Below are positions 36,460 through 48,000 of a DNA stretch of 64,000 bases, in pieces. Location of the stretch: assembly GCF_014529535.1 (NCBI RefSeq), contig NW_023503302.1:2091039-2155038 (forward strand). Direction: 5' to 3'. Source of the DNA: Bradysia coprophila (taxonomy: Eukaryota > Arthropoda > Insecta > Diptera > Sciaridae). Position numbers and translations under genes: made by a program. Position 1 is the first letter of the stretch. The number at the start of each line of letters is the position of its first letter. The notes beneath the pieces were generated by a model. That model was not told the DNA's origin and searched no databases. It was given only the letters and a program-made list of their open reading frames with translations.

Positions 36460-36913
36460 ACTATTATTCATTTTGCATTTGAAAATACATCTGAGTTTTT
36501 CGTTCGCTGCCCATCCAATTACCAATTCTACGCCTGACTTCTGCGGTTTGGTTGTCCATACCCAATTTCAGTTTGTGACCAAGGTATGCATAACTGTCGA
36601 CTCTTTCAGTGGTGATATCTGATGTCTCTGTCGTCGTCAATGTTTGGCATGATTTTGAGGCCATCTTTGCTTGCCTCTTCATTCAATTGTTGTAACATGA
36701 GTTGAGCTTCATTTAAATCCAGTGCAAGAAGAACGATGTCATCTGCGATCCATTTCTGTTAATTCCGAGGGGATAATCACTTTCCCGTACAATTTCATAA
36801 ATTCACCAAATACTTCCAATAAAACTTTGTCAAGAAAAGTGATTTACCCCTCCCATTTTACTCCAGTTTTTTTCCGCTAATTATTGTTTAATATTTGACA
36901 AAATTATAACATT

Positions 36914-37095
36914 TCATGAGTAAAAAATTTCATCCGGAATTGTGCCCATCACACATGCAGCATTGTTTTGCTGTATCGTCAACGAAATTCGTTGATATAG
37001 AAATTGAATGGATCTTGGGTCACCGGTAACTTTTTCCAATCTCTTGCCGACAGAATAGAAAAATTCCTTTGCTTCATTAGACCAGTTTTGAAAAA
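36914..37095 (-). pseudogene. Fragment of the RT-associated endonuclease-like relic
   Basis: The minus-strand reading WSNEAKEFFYSVGKRL, TGDPRSIQFLYQR and NNAACVMGT matches the end of the relic at 21.8-22.3 kb (SNAACVMGT). It joins directly, in frame, to the RTE block at 37,096, giving a chimeric ORF of 84 codons. The piece that would precede it (LSDTVPFCIAAVETLG) lies apart at about 37,925-37,975. Confidence 0.6.
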
Positions 37096-37307
37096 CACTT
37101 TCTAGAGTTGATGTGAATAACTTTGGAGAGATGGTATCATCATGTCGTACTCCTCGTCGTATTCTCACGAAGCTTTATACAAAACGTGGCATTTTCGTAT
37201 TCACAACGAATTGTCATAATAGAATACCTCGAGTCCACTCTACATTCGTCCAATATTGATCATGTTTCTACTATATCAAGTGGTTTTTCGAGTAAGAATA
37301 TCAAGAC

Positions 37308-38433
37308 TAGAGAAGGGATTTTGGTAAAAACGGTTTCGGTAAAACCGGTAATACCGGGATCCCGAATACCGGTTTTACTAGCGTGAATACGGGTTTTTAC
37401 AGGAATAGAAAAGGTTGTCGAAAACAACGTAATTTTCTTGAAAAAATATCAATGAACGAATGAGAACGAATGAAAACGAATAACTTTGCCTTTAAAATTT
37501 GGTAGAAGTACCTGGATTACAATATTTCGGATAATAAGAGCACCCTTTGCTAATTTCAAATAAAGTCACCCAAAATCTTAGGATGTCTAAAAATTTGAGT
37601 TGTGATATTGTAAATTTAAACTTCAACTATTCCTTTCTAGATGTGATCTCTAATCCCTAATTATCATGACGAATACTTCTTTTGAAGAGACATACTTCTA
37701 TAGTGCTGTCATTTACAAAACCTAGATCTATTTCTAGCTTTCACTAAAACTTTTCGTCAGTTTAGATTACAAAGGCGTTGACATAAAAGTGATCCACTAT
37801 TTCTAGTGCACAGTTTCTTTTTATCCAAAAATTTCACAAGTATAAAGGCACATTAAAAATTTCGTCGCGAATACACAGCTGCGGAATTTTGGAAAAGTCG
37901 AAACCATTGATCTTATTTAAACCAAGCGTCTCTACTGCAGCGATACAAAATGGAACTGTGTCAGATAAAGCCCTATTTTATTGAAAATTAATGAGATAAA
38001 CTCTCTCCATTATTTTTTGTAAGAAAAAAAAGATATGAAAACTCAGACGCAATTTGAATTTGTGTAGCTGCTTGAGAGCTGTGTTGATTTCATTGAATGC
38101 CGATCAATTTTGTAAACGCTTCTGCAGATTAAATTCACAGGTCTTAAATTTGAGAATAAGTTCAAGGAATTTAAACAATACAAAAATATGACAGAATGAA
38201 GGTCCGCTTCTACTTCATGACTCTATTTAAAGGTGTCCTATAATGGAAGTAATATCTCAAACTGAACGAAATATTCAAAATAGTAATCTGCATTAAAACC
38301 AGTCTGAAATTCGACTGTATTTGAGATTTATGGAGAAAAAGAAATTCAATGAAAAACCGGTAATACCGGTATTACAGTGTCCGGTATTACCGAAAACCGG
38401 TATTGCCAAAAGCCTTCCGGTTTCCTTTCCCTA
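37308..38433. mobile_element. hAT-like non-autonomous insertion, 1,126 bp, with 8-bp TSD
   Basis: ATCAAGAC occurs directly on both sides (37300-37307, 38434-38441). The ends are TAGAGAAGGG and, inverted, TAGGGAAAGG. Subterminal words ACCGGTAATACCGG and GGTATTACCG are repeated several times in both orientations near each end. No transposase ORF is seen. It splits the RTE relic. A short endonuclease-relic piece lies inside it (near 37,925-37,975, minus). Confidence 0.72.
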
Positions 38434-38590
38434 ATCAAGACTATGCCAATCTTGTATTCGTTGGATTTTATCAAGTTCCTCATCACATGCAAATGATCGA
38501 TCGTGCTGAAGCCGGATCTAAGTTCAGCCTGTTCAACTGTTTGGTTGCAACGATGGAGAAAAACTTCGTGGAGAGATGTTGGCGATAAAA

Positions 38591-40100
38591 TAAAAGATGT
38601 GACGTCATTTTTAAATAATATATTTTTTTTAAGTTTTCTTTTCTTGTGAAAAAAAATGTTTTGATGAAAATCATTTCTTCTTTAAATCTTTTTTTTTTGT
38701 TACAGGAAAAATGAATAAACATAACCATAGACTTAAAATACAACTGTGTTATTTGCATAATAATAACTAAAATATTTAATCCGCATGTTTGTCCAGTGTT
38801 TTATAAAAAACTAAATTATGAAAACGTCAACAGAATCATTTCTCTTCAAATTTTATTTTTTCCTTAAATTAGCAGCTTTATCTTCTTCCACTTCATTTTA
38901 TAGTTTCTTTTTTCATCTGGTTTAATTTCTAAAAAAAAATGAACGAACAAAAAATTATATTGAAAGAAAATAATCAAATTGCGATTCTCACATTCTCATA
39001 ATCACTTCGTTTAATATTTTTTTTTAAAGGAATCTATTGTTTCCATCATCATAAGTTTATTGCAATTTTCTTCCGTTTAATATAATTTTTTCTTCATTTC
39101 CGTTTTTCTTTTGTTTTATTTATTTTTTGTTTGTAAATTAATTATATCACCTGACGAAGGATGCCTGAATATTACCATTATTTTCATTCATTCTCTTTTT
39201 TCATTTTTTATTTCTTTTGTTTTTTTTACGAGATTTTAGAATTATAAAGTAGAAATATCTTTTTTTACACGAATTAATTATTAACAAAGTTTTTCGTTTC
39301 ACTTCTTCTTCTTTTTTTTTAAATTTGCGTTTTTTAAACAACATACGTCCATGGACCAAATAAAAAAATCATGTAACCGGACCAGAGGTTGCTTAAAAAA
39401 CGAATCACATTTTAAACAAATAGTTTTTGGTCATCGATTTCGAATTCAACCGATTTGTTGTCCGGTGTGCATATCCGAAGACAGATTGTATGCGGAACAA
39501 ACAAAAATCGATAAACGAACGCCCTTTTTTTAACCAAAAACTATTTTAATTATTTCTCCATTAAAGCATCCTGCAATCAGTGTTCTGTGTATTTTTTTAC
39601 TTGTTTTTTGTTTTCTTTTAAATTTTTACTTAAAATTATTCCCTAACTAGCATTTTTAATTTTACATTCTGATATTGGTTGTTTGTGTTAATAATTAAGT
39701 TTTTTTGTTTGTTATTTTCATTAATTTTTTTTTTTATTTCTTTAGTTTTCCCACTGTAATGTTGGTTTTGTTTGTACGATAAGTTAATTTCAATTATTTT
39801 ATTTTTGTTGTTGTTTACTTGTTTTAAATGAAAAGCTAACTTTTAACATTTTTCTTTTTTTGTTTTTTGTTTTTCGAGTTTAGGTATTCGGTTTCGGTTC
39901 TAAGTCACTGTTAAAGAGTGTTTTTATGTGTGTGTGTGTGTAACGGATGTGTGTCTTGTTTTGTTATGTCTTCAGTTCATTGTCCATATTTTCTGTTTTT
40001 TGTTTGATTTATACGATATTGTTCTCTGTATCTAATCGATATTAGTCCGCATTCTTTATTTCTACAATTAAAATTAATTTAAAACGAAAATCATGTGTCA
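38591..40100. repeat. T-rich low-complexity tract
   Basis: The plus strand is dominated by runs of 4-9 T, with TTTTTTCTT and TTTGTTTT words throughout and a TG repeat at about 39,927-39,941. This strand bias is stronger and longer than anywhere else in the window. No coding function is seen; a 60-codon ORF at 39,351 has no recognizable domain. Confidence 0.55.
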
Positions 40101-42064
40101 CAAAATCAAAGAAAATTGAATCCTTTCCGTTGGATTTTAAATTACTTTTTAGGTCAAAATACGGCGTATTGAGTACATTATTAGGATGATTACTGGGCAA
40201 TTATCCGGAAATACCATGACCTATTTATAACAATAAAATAAGCAAAACAATAACGCGATTAGTATAGGTAACGGACATTCGGTCGATGAGTTTCTGTTTT
40301 TGAAGTTCGAACGCCAATATCTGTTTAAGTTTCTAGTTTTGTCTTTACACATTGGTCAGCACAATGTCGTTGGTGCATTTTAATGAATCTTATACGCCTC
40401 AAATTTTCTGTTCAGGCAACAAGATGTATTTGGAAGATCTGACAAAACTTCAAAAATATTCCATGAATTCCACTTAACATTCAATGGAAATGGTGGAACT
40501 TTTGAGTAGAATCGGCATAATCCGGTTCAATGAGAAATAAAAAAAAAATTATTATTACGCACTGATTGAGGCTGAGTGAGTTATTTGGAAATGCAATCAT
40601 TTGAATCGAACAAAAGTTCACTGGAAAGCCACTTTAAAAATAAAATCTTTTACTAACGCCATCAGTGACGAGATGCACTATGCCCAATGTTGCCTTATAA
40701 ACATGTCAAAATAAAAGACTCATCAACCGGATGTTATAATCATTTTATAGATCAAGTGACGACCCAAGGATAGTAATGGAATCGATGTTATGGTAGAAAT
40801 CTTACCGTCTTTGCGAGTTTTTGATAGACTTTTCTGTAAGCTTTCGTTTCCCACACATTTTTCAATCTATTAAATGCAGCATTTTCACACCTCTGTACTG
40901 TACAAAAATGTGACTTATACAGGGTCTGATTGTGTACACACTTTCGGGCCACTACGCTACTGAGAAATAGCATTTTTTTGTAGATCATAAAACTTCGGAT
41001 CCACGTAACGGGATGAACGAAAATCTTTTGCTTCTTGAAAACGCCACAAGGCAAAATATTTGAGAAATAATTTCTTTGATCTGGTAAAAATTCGCTAGTT
41101 GTACATTGCATATTTCGAAATATTTCACTAAAATTCGCTAATGTTCACAAAAGAATGAACGCCACAATTCCGAAACATAGAAACAATTCAGTTTTCTATA
41201 TAAAATTGTATTGGAATTGTCTATCTATCTCTTCCTTTCATTGATGAAGAGAAGTTTTTTTTCATAAATTGTTGTATGTTGTGTTTATGCTTCACATATT
41301 CACATTACTTCCCGGACGAAATGACTTGACTTGACTTGATTTTTCATTTCTTTTTCTTTCTTTTTTGGGGCTATCGGTTAAATTAAAATTGAATCCACTA
41401 AAAGAAAAGCGAGACATTGTTTCAATATTATCAACACAACGTACTTGAAAACTTAGATCTATATCAATAAGACTAATAATATAATTTGTTGATGGTACAA
41501 CCATTTAAGAAACGAATAATAATCTGATGGCGTCCCTGTCCGAATTGACTTGATGTAAAGTTTTTTTTTTCTTTTACGGTGACAACAGATCAGCAAACAG
41601 ATAAAGTTTTCCATTGAGCTTTTCCTTCATCTTCTTCTTCATGTTTGTTTCCACCGCGATTCAACAAACTTTCAATTTTTCTCACTATTTATCGTGCGAC
41701 TGGACATCCATCAAATTATTATTTTTAACGTACTTGAACTTTGACGTATCATTGCAATTAAAATTGGTTTTGTTTATATCATAAGCGCATACCATCGGCG
41801 ATGTGGTGACATTATGTGTTAACTCAGTATTCGATTGTTCGCATTGATTATTATTAGCAACGACACTGGCCGATTTAACATTAACAATTTTGTATTTGGA
41901 GCGATGGAATTTGTCGAATGCTGGATCGTATTTGATGGCAAAGTGGTTGTGTTGCTTTTTGCGTTGAACGGTGTTGTTGGGACTGATTGCAGCTGAATGG
42001 ATTTTACTATTTTTATTGTAATTGAGGTTGTGATCTTCGTTTCGAATCCAAATGTGTTTTGAGT
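40101..42064. other. Gene-free stretch downstream of Nup153
   Basis: The part next to 42,064 is the probable Nup153 3' UTR. It contains, in another frame, an Asn-rich open frame extending to 41,685. A 107-codon minus ORF at 40,788-41,111 shows no domain I recognize. Confidence 0.5.
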
Positions 42065-45000
42065 TTATCGCGGTGTTGTTCGACGGGCGCGTATTTTTCG
42101 ACGCTGCTGGGTGGCTGCTGAATTTGATGCTACTGCTTGCGGTCTGTATGGAAATAGTAAAAGAAATATTTTTACAACAACACAAAAAAATACGAAAACT
42201 GAGTCCAAGGCACTGGATGTCACGATAAATTGCTTATCGCGTCACACCTCAACTTTATTGAACGAACACAAATATCACAACAAATACAAAAAATAAAACG
42301 AAATTCACAATCAAAACAAAATTAAAATCAAATTGGCCATCGATTTAATTAATTAATTTAAAAAAAAAACAATGTCATTCAATTAGTACTTACGCAAACG
42401 GGTTGTTAGTAACATCAGACGACCCTGCAAATTGGAAGGGTGCGTTGGGTGACTTGGCCTGAAAAATAAACAAAAATTATTAATTTTTTCGAATTGTTTA
42501 ATATTTCTGTTTATTTTGCAGTTTTTTCATAGTGTGTTTGCATAAAGTTTATTTGTCGTGTCACCAGAGATGGGAAAAGAATGAACGGAATGGTAGGTTT
42601 CAATGTAAAAATTGAGAAAATTTGTGGTTGACTACGTCTAAATAGTGTCTCATAGAGTCCACGTAAACCATATGCTAACCGATCAGCAGACGGAAACAGA
42701 GCGAAAACGAAAATAAGAGATGAACTCTGGATCTGCCGTAACTTGCATAAAAAACTTTTTCGAAAAATAAGACAAGAGAATTCTTTTATGCAAATTACGG
42801 CAGGGATATTGTTCTCGAATAGCAAAGAGTAGTAAAAAATTCCAAAGATTTTGTAGTTGAAATTAGTCAATCTTGATATGTTTTTCGTATGTTTTAAAGT
42901 AATGGTTGCTACACCTCGATTGATTTAATTCCAGTTGTTTGTTCAACATCTTAATATTCAGTTTGTCTAACCGCGTAAGATCGACTTTTAAATTTATCAT
43001 TGGCTGCTGAATGACGCAAAATCATTTTTAATTGAATTTATAGAGACTATTTTGTTGAAACATCAGTTGAAAACTGCCTTCCTTATATGGAAATTTAACA
43101 TAAAGCAACTGCCGTGAGAATTTCACACATGAATTCAACGACATATTAGATTCTTTAAGTTACGATATGCTGAGGCGATACAATCCCGCATAAAAAAATT
43201 AAGAAACCACAGTCTGTTCAACAAATCATCAAGACCTACATTGAACGATTTTCTTCAATCTCTTGCCTAGCTTAAGTTTTCCAATTTTTTATCACTTAGA
43301 TTCTGAGTCTCAGATAATGTTAGCTCCGAGCTGTGTTCTCCTGTATTTTAATAAAATATATTTCAAACCAGACGCTAAGGCCTAGGCAATATTTTATATC
43401 GTGACAATATCGTTAAAGCTTTCAATTTTCCGAATTTAGGTGAGGAGTTGTTACTTCCTCACTAATTTTTCTGGCGAAAGACATTGAATTTCGAGATGTA
43501 GTTTGGGTCAGGAGCCCTGACTCAGGGCCTATTCTAAGGTTATTAATTCCCTAAAATTCCTCAATTTTTTAGTCATTTTTTTGAGTTATTTACATATTGA
43601 ACAACTTCTGGATTTTTTATCTGTTTTAGGTCAAACCGTTCAAATGATAAATCTGAAGATTCACGAATAACTAAACGATGTGAACTTTCGGGAATTTTAA
43701 GGAATTTAGGGAATTTTAATTCCCTAAAATAGTTCCTGGTTCGAGTGGGCCACAGTCTAATAATCTGATGGACCCGTTGTGAATAACCGCTATGGATAAA
43801 CTAGGTCATAGGTCATCTAAGTATTTATTTTAGCATAAATTGTAGAGCATCGACAACAAATAATTATTATTTATTTGATCGGTACACAAAGAATGCGTCA
43901 ACAATAATTATATGAACAGATTCGAATTACATATTTCAAACGATGATAGTCAAAACTGACATTACCAAGGTCATGAGCATGTTTATTTTTCGCTATATTC
44001 TGTCGTCATGTTGTTGTTTTTAACCTATTACGAACAGCTATGAGCATGTGTTATCAACAACGGCCGTAAAAGATTTTGTATCGATCTGTTTGAAAAAATA
44101 CTTTGAGATCAAACTCGATGATTACAATTACCACGGTCTCTAGGATATCACTTAAGAAAAGTTTGTCCATTTGTTATCATTTACAGGTATGGAATCTTCG
44201 AAGAAATGATTGGTCTGGGCTACATTGGTTAAGATTTGATTTCGGAATCAGTCGATAGAATAAGGAAGGCGAGATGTGATCTGAAGTTCATTGAATTAGA
44301 AAATGATTTCAAGTTTTTCACGTTCGTCATCTCGATTAGGTGTTCCTACCATTCCGTTTAGTAATGTGCTTCTCGCAAACTACTACACAATTTCTTGATT
44401 TATTAGTGTTGCTAAATTTAGTTTTTTTTTTTTCTTTTTCTTTTATCAGTTAGGCAAACACATGGCAAAACATTCCATCAAAACAATAACAACAAAAAAC
44501 GATTAGGAAATACTCCAAAAAATTTGCCCGTATCTATGGACTCGTATGATCATTTTTCATATTATGTGTTGAAACTCTGACGACCTTGTCGAAAGTTTTT
44601 TTTTTTGTTTATTTAAACTTGGATCGACAACGTTTCAGTGATTCAACATTGATAAATCATTGACATTTCAATGGTGCACATTTCTTCCGTATATAAAATG
44701 CGAGTCCTTGAAAACACACAGAAGTATGAGGAGGATAAAAACGAATGGTCGAATTGAATCGATTCAATCAATGGATTTTCACAGCTTGCTGAACGCATGT
44801 CGTACGAGTCCAAGTACAGTCGGCTTCATTAACCTTTTAGAACGGCTAGTCATCTGCTATCTACAGCGATGATGACAAGATTAAAGATCGAATTCTGCTT
44901 GAAACAAACGAAGTAAAATATTTTTTGTTTTGTATCGATACACTAGACGATACCTTAACGAAAAGAAGCAGCAGATTTCACGAACCGTACGTACCGTGAT

Positions 45001-48000
45001 TGCCGTTTTAAAAGGTTAACATTTACTAACACAACAAATCACACATTGCGACTTACCTCAGCCGAACCGAAATTGAAAACAGGTGCTGGCGCAGCAGTAG
45101 CGGATCCAAATTTGTACGGCTGTGATGAGTTTGTCTGTGCCTATTTAAATGAATGAAATGACACATCAAGTACATGAATTGTTTGACCACAATGGTAAGG
45201 GAATTGCATTAGTTACCGGTTGACTTCCAGAGAAGTTAAAGCTTGGCGATGCAGTTGCGTTGAATGCGAACGAACTTTTTGGCGCGCTACCGCTCGACGA
45301 ATCTCCGAAGGAAAACGCGGGCGGCTTCTGGTTCAAAATTTGAACATTATTTTCATGTCAGCTGACATATTTAGTACAATTACCTGTGTGTTGGCACTGC
45401 TCAATGCTCCGAAACCGGGTGAACGCTTCTTGGCTGACGGCTCGTCAGAATTGGCTGGTGCTGGATGAATCAGGGATCCGAAGCCACTTGATGGACTACC
45501 GAAACTAGGTGGAACTCCGAACGAGTTACTAAGGCCATTGTTACCAATACCAAAGTTTGGCGTTTGCGTTGCATTCACTGTCGATCCGAATGGCGATGAC
45601 GAGCCAAACGTCGTGGAGGCTGCATTATTTGTGATTGGATTGCCTATTGGATTTACATTAGCACTAAATGCAGGAGCAGGAGTGGCTGCTTGAGAGCCAA
45701 AACTTCCGAACGGAGTTACTGGCGTTGTGTTTGTTTGACCAAAGCTTGGCGTTGTTGACTGACCGAAGGCTGGCATTGGTTCAGCATTAGTTGCTGACCG
45801 AAACATGAACGGCGAGGTAGCTGGTTCTGTTGGCAAGGATGAGGTGATAGCGGTTGCAGCTGCCGAAAAAGCAGGCGTTGATGGTAATTGTGGCTGTTGT
45901 GGAGTGCCAAAAGTCGTTGACACAGGTTGAGCTGGCGTCGAACTGGAACCGAAATTGAAACCAGTTGCCGGAGTACTGGTGGTTGAACCGAAAGTTGATG
46001 ATGCAGTAGAATTCTCTGATGTTGATGCAGTTGCAGCTTGGCCGAAAAAGAATGAATTACCAAATGGAGCTGAAGGTGCAGCTGTGGTAACAGTGGCGGC
46101 TGACGAGCCAAACGATAGTGTCGTTGTTGCTGCCGGTTTCACTTGTGATTGAGCAAAATCTGGCATGGGAAATGCCTGTTTATCGCTAACGACCGGTTTT
46201 GGTGCGAATGAAAATCCACCTTTGGCAGCATTTTGAGTTTGACCGAAGGCGAAAACTGGAGCGACCGTACTTGCAGGAGTTACTGTGTTCACTATCGATG
46301 TATTTGCTGTCGACGGTTGCGCATTAGAAGATGAAATTGTTGTTGTTAATCCGAACGTTGGTTTTGTTTGCATAAGACTTGCTGGAGAATCGACTTTGCT
46401 AATCGGTGCTCCGAATGACGGCAATTTTTGATCAGTTTTTAACGATCCAAAACTAATAGTTGAATTTGTGGTAGAGGCTAAATTGGCAGGAACTACAGGA
46501 ACAACTGGCAATGGCACTGATATGACAGCATTTTTGTTTTGTGAACCGATTATCAACTCATTTGACCGTGTTTCCTTAGCTGTTTCTTCTGTAGTCTGTT
46601 TATTGCTGGGAATCACTGCCGTTACTGCTGTTACCGGTTTAACTTCTGGTATTGACGCACCAAACTTAAATCCAGACAGTGCTGGAGTTGAAGCTATTTT
46701 TGCTGACGCGGACAAATCATTATCATTCGATTTGTTGGTAGGTTTAACGCCGAATGAGAATGTTGTTGCTATACGGGACAGAGCACAAAAGAAATATTAA
46801 TAAATTGGACGATTCGATTCGAAATAGTTCGTTTTTCTTACCTGGAGGATCACTCTTTTTCTCTTTGTCTTTTTCTTTGCTTTGGCTTCCAAACGAGAAG
46901 GTTTTCGCCGGCCCGTCAGTAACACTGGCGTTTGGTTGCGCACCGAATGAGAACGAAGGCTTAGGTTCATCCACTTTTGATTTCGCCTCGCTGATCGGAA
47001 CAACTGTTGATGCAGCTTTTTCATTGAATGGCACACCAAAGCTAAACTTGGGTGTGGACGAAGATGCGCTGCCGAATGAAAATGCAATTGATGATTCCGA
47101 ACTAGTTCCAGGTTTTGCCTGTTCGCAGCATTCGCATTTCTTTCTATTTGCATCGTTGCGGGTCATACACGCTGAACATTCCCATCGGGCACTCTGTTGA
47201 GCAACTATAGACTTAAATCCTTGATCTGTGCTAGGAACTGCTAGCTTCGGCAAAGCAGAAACTGATTTCTCCAGTCCTCCTCCCGACTTAGGCGTTTCAC
47301 ATGCAATACACTTTTGCGCTTCCAATTTGTTTCGAATCATGCACGTAGAACACTCCCAAGTGTTCGCATTCGTTTTAAATTGACTACCAAATGAATTCGT
47401 TAGTGGAGCGGATAGGGTTTGCTCGATAGGTTTCGGTGCTGCTGACGCCTGGCTTCGTGGTGTTTCACAAGCAACACATATTTCCTTTGCATTGTCATTT
47501 TTGATCATGCAACAAGAACATTCCCATTGCTTGCTGGAAGATTTGAACAGATCGCTCAATGATTTCTGTGGTGGGACTGCTGTCACAGATGCCGGTGCCG
47601 CTGGGGTTGATGCAACATTCGCTGGTTTCGGTAAGTTAAGTGCCTCCAAAACACTGGCATTTTTCAACGGCGCCACTGTTTTCCCGGAGTCAACTGCACT
47701 GGTTTTCACATTAAATAAACCAGAACTTGGTACGGTCGTTCCGAATGCCGGCAATGGCTTACTGTTGTTAGTGGCTTTCTCAACATTGATTGGTTCACTG
47801 AATTTAAAATTGTTGATCGGATCGATGTTCTTGTCGAATAGTGGTAGTTTCAGTTGAGTCGGCGAGGCGAAGCTGAATTGACTTTTTTCCGTTCGAGTAG
47901 AATTGTCTACTTTTGGCGATGCCGGTTGGACAGATTTCGTAATTGTCGAATTAACTAGTGTCGGAGCCGGTTGAGTTACTGTTGCTGGCGGCACATTGTA

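Larger units (their letters stand above)
36460..38590 (-). pseudogene. RTE-like non-LTR retrotransposon relic, broken into three blocks
   Basis: On the minus strand the blocks are in RT order. 38,590-38,442 gives EQAELRSGFSTIDHLHVM; 37,299-37,096 gives RIRRGVRHDDTISPKLFTST; 36,770-36,460 gives ADDIVLLALDLNEA then VDSYAYLGHKLKLGMDNQT. The gaps are filled by a hAT-like insertion (37,308-38,433) and an endonuclease-relic piece (36,914-37,095). Frame changes and stops show it is dead. The last block is closely similar to the copy at 18.4 kb. Confidence 0.78.
42459..45056 (-). other. Long intron 6 of Nup153
   Basis: This 2.6-kb intron holds a 71-nt hairpin and a 0.2-kb MITE. No exon-like ORF with FG repeats is visible inside it. 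ORFs at 42,511 (-) and 44,660 (+) are probably chance. Confidence 0.7.

Noticed and set aside
40788..41111. 107-codon minus-strand ORF
   Set aside because: No recognizable domain, no signal peptide, no splice-supported extension; ORFs of this size arise by chance.
43720..43760. Possible tRNA B-box (GGTTCGAGTGGGCC)
   Set aside because: No matching A-box, acceptor stem or anticodon arm at the right distance; it is the edge of a MITE.
45716..46111. Gln/Leu-rich ORF on the minus strand inside Nup153
   Set aside because: It is the alternate frame of the FG-repeat exon, whose splice-consistent frame is clear.
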